A stretch of 64,000 nt of DNA from Clostridiaceae bacterium (lineage in GTDB: Bacteria > Bacillota > Clostridia > Tissierellales > Sporanaerobacteraceae), in NCBI GenBank assembly GCA_019391515.1, contig JAHXQP010000030.1:1-64000 (forward strand). The letters are read 5' to 3'. The position numbers and the translations under genes were made by a program. The notes under the pieces are model-generated. The model saw only the letters and a list, made by a program, of their open reading frames with translations, ran no database searches and was not told where the DNA came from. Positions 63,273 to 64,000 of the stretch are shown here, piece by piece (positions within the stretch are counted from its first letter, which is position 1; each line of letters opens with the position of its first letter).

Positions 63273-63883
63273 TTTTCTATTCCTAAAGATTTTTTGGCCA
63301 ACTTATCTGCCTCTTCATTATAAGTATCTCCAGAGTGGGCTTTAACTTTTATAAATACTACATTTAACTTATTCTTTATGGAATAATAATATTCTTTATA
63401 TTTTTTTGTTCCAATTTTATTAGTTCTCCATTCTCCTTTTGCCCACTTCTCTATTCCCATATAGTCATAATGTAGATAAAGAGTATCTTTGTTTTTATTC
63501 AATGCTATATCCATAGCAACCATTGCTCCCTTTATCTCTCCTGCTACATTCCTCATTTCTAAAAAATCCCCATCATTCCCTCTACCAAAATAAGTTGCTT
63601 TTCCTTCCTTAGAAAAGACAACAACTCCATATCCATAGTATTTAATATCTTTATTAAAACTTCCATCCACATATGCTACTATTTCATTTTCGCCTAAATT
63701 TTCTATAGTCTTTTCTAAATAAATTTCATCTTCAGATCTCAAAAAACTTTCAGCTTCTTCTATCGAAGTAAAACTTTTATATTCTGCGCCAGAATATCCT
63801 TTTACTTGCTTTTCACATTCAGGCCAAGAATTATATATTCCAGGACTTTTACCTACTCTAACCGCATAGTACTTTTTTTTCAT
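63269..63883 (-). CDS. Viroplasmin-domain ribonuclease H1
   Basis: Degrades RNA in RNA-DNA hybrids. Residues 1-46 are a caulimovirus viroplasmin-type (RNase H N-terminal, hybrid-binding) domain, YYAVRVGKSPGIYNSWPECE. Residues about 68-204 are RNase HI with IVAYVDGSFN (first catalytic Asp), the Glu in MRNVAGEIKGAM, LYLHYDYMGIEKWAKG and VKAHSGDTYNEEADKLA (last His/Asp). ATG follows AGAGGTG. It is 10 bp from the preceding unidentified gene on the same strand, so likely cotranscribed with it. Confidence 0.93.
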   Translation of the reverse strand: MKKKYYAVRVGKSPGIYNSWPECEKQVKGYSGAEYKSFTSIEEAESFLRSEDEIYLEKTIENLGENEIVAYVDGSFNKDIKYYGYGVVVFSKEGKATYFGRGNDGDFLEMRNVAGEIKGAMVAMDIALNKNKDTLYLHYDYMGIEKWAKGEWRTNKIGTKKYKEYYYSIKNKLNVVFIKVKAHSGDTYNEEADKLAKKSLGIEN

Positions 63884-63893
63884 AATTCACCTC

Positions 63894-64000
63894 TTATAAT
63901 ATATTACAACCTAAAGTTTGTTTCGCTTCCTTTAATGCAAATTTGTGTGCTTCTTCATCAAAAGAAGCTACTCCATCTTCATAGATATTAACCTTATATC
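63894..64000 (-). CDS. Unidentified gene, C-terminal 34 residues only
   Basis: An open frame enters from the right edge and ends with TAA at 63894-63896. The visible translation ends DGVASFDEEAHKFALKEAKQ and then TLGCNIL. It reads through codons without a stop and lies 10 bp upstream of the RNase H start with its SD, as expected of an upstream operon partner. I do not recognise the family. Confidence 0.55.
   Translation of the reverse strand, partial: YKVNIYEDGVASFDEEAHKFALKEAKQTLGCNIL

Overview
This window comes from an AT-rich, endospore-forming, anaerobic member of the Firmicutes, Clostridia or Tissierellia-like; the genus cannot be fixed from sequence alone. Sporulation genes (spoIIE, yabP, yabQ, spoVB, spoVT, spoVG), superoxide reductase, crt/hbd and a cobalt-early (anaerobic) cobalamin operon point that way. 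Most genes lie on the minus strand, so operons read from high to low coordinates. I saw no rRNA, tRNA, CRISPR array, insertion sequence or prophage.

Layout. 1-246: start of a B12-dependent methylmalonyl-CoA mutase-type gene, cut by the window edge. 633-22744: a housekeeping/sporulation block in the order known from Bacillus subtilis, reversed: purR, spoVG, glmU, prs, pth, mfd, prsA, spoVT, spoVB, mazG (yabN), hup, rqcP (yabO), yabP, yabQ, divIC, yabR, spoIIE, tilS, hpt, ftsH. Here hup is inserted between mazG and rqcP, and hairpin terminators divide the block into units. 22967-33518: murC (+), an LCP-family protein, crt-hbd, pgi-dcd, a PAS/PP2C phosphatase, a LysE exporter, a PduO-type corrinoid adenosyltransferase and an rRNA methyltransferase. 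33688-38073 (+): superoxide reductase, a T-box-controlled tyrS, a secreted CAP protein and a MATE exporter. 38100-44462: Nudix hydrolase, peroxiredoxin, and a TetR-MMPL-secreted heptad-repeat protein operon with a clear autoregulatory promoter. 44653-45961: a GDT1/UPF0016 transporter behind a yybP-ykoY-type manganese riboswitch. 45983-57425: a cobalamin riboswitch and a 14-gene operon (cbiP, cbiB, cobD, cbiA, cbiC, cbiD, cbiE, cbiT, cbiL, cbiF, cbiG, cbiH, cbiJ, small Cys-rich protein). 57530-64000: patatin-like lipase, cysteine desulfidase, MscL with zinc ribbon, dicarboxylate symporter, LURP-one protein, dCMP deaminase, viroplasmin-RNase H, and the 3' end of an unidentified gene.

How the genes work together. 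The cbi operon carries the corrin-ring methylation, contraction and amidation steps under B12 feedback. PduO makes the adenosyl form, and the mutase at the left edge is a likely user of it. The strongest anomaly is cbiP. Cobyric acid synthase keeps its ATP-binding synthetase domain and its normal C-terminal tail, but the glutamine amidotransferase domain between them is gone, in frame. Other notable points are a spoIIE promoter with 21-bp spacing and Spo0A-like boxes, two TetR operators flanking the core promoter of the MMPL operon, a manganese-riboswitch promoter hidden in the last codons of the cobalamin operon, and a 3-hydroxyacyl-CoA dehydrogenase whose nucleotide-binding motif looks NADP-type.

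Many genes have an in-frame start codon inside or just before their own Shine-Dalgarno (SD) sequence. Where this happens I chose the downstream start that has proper SD spacing.
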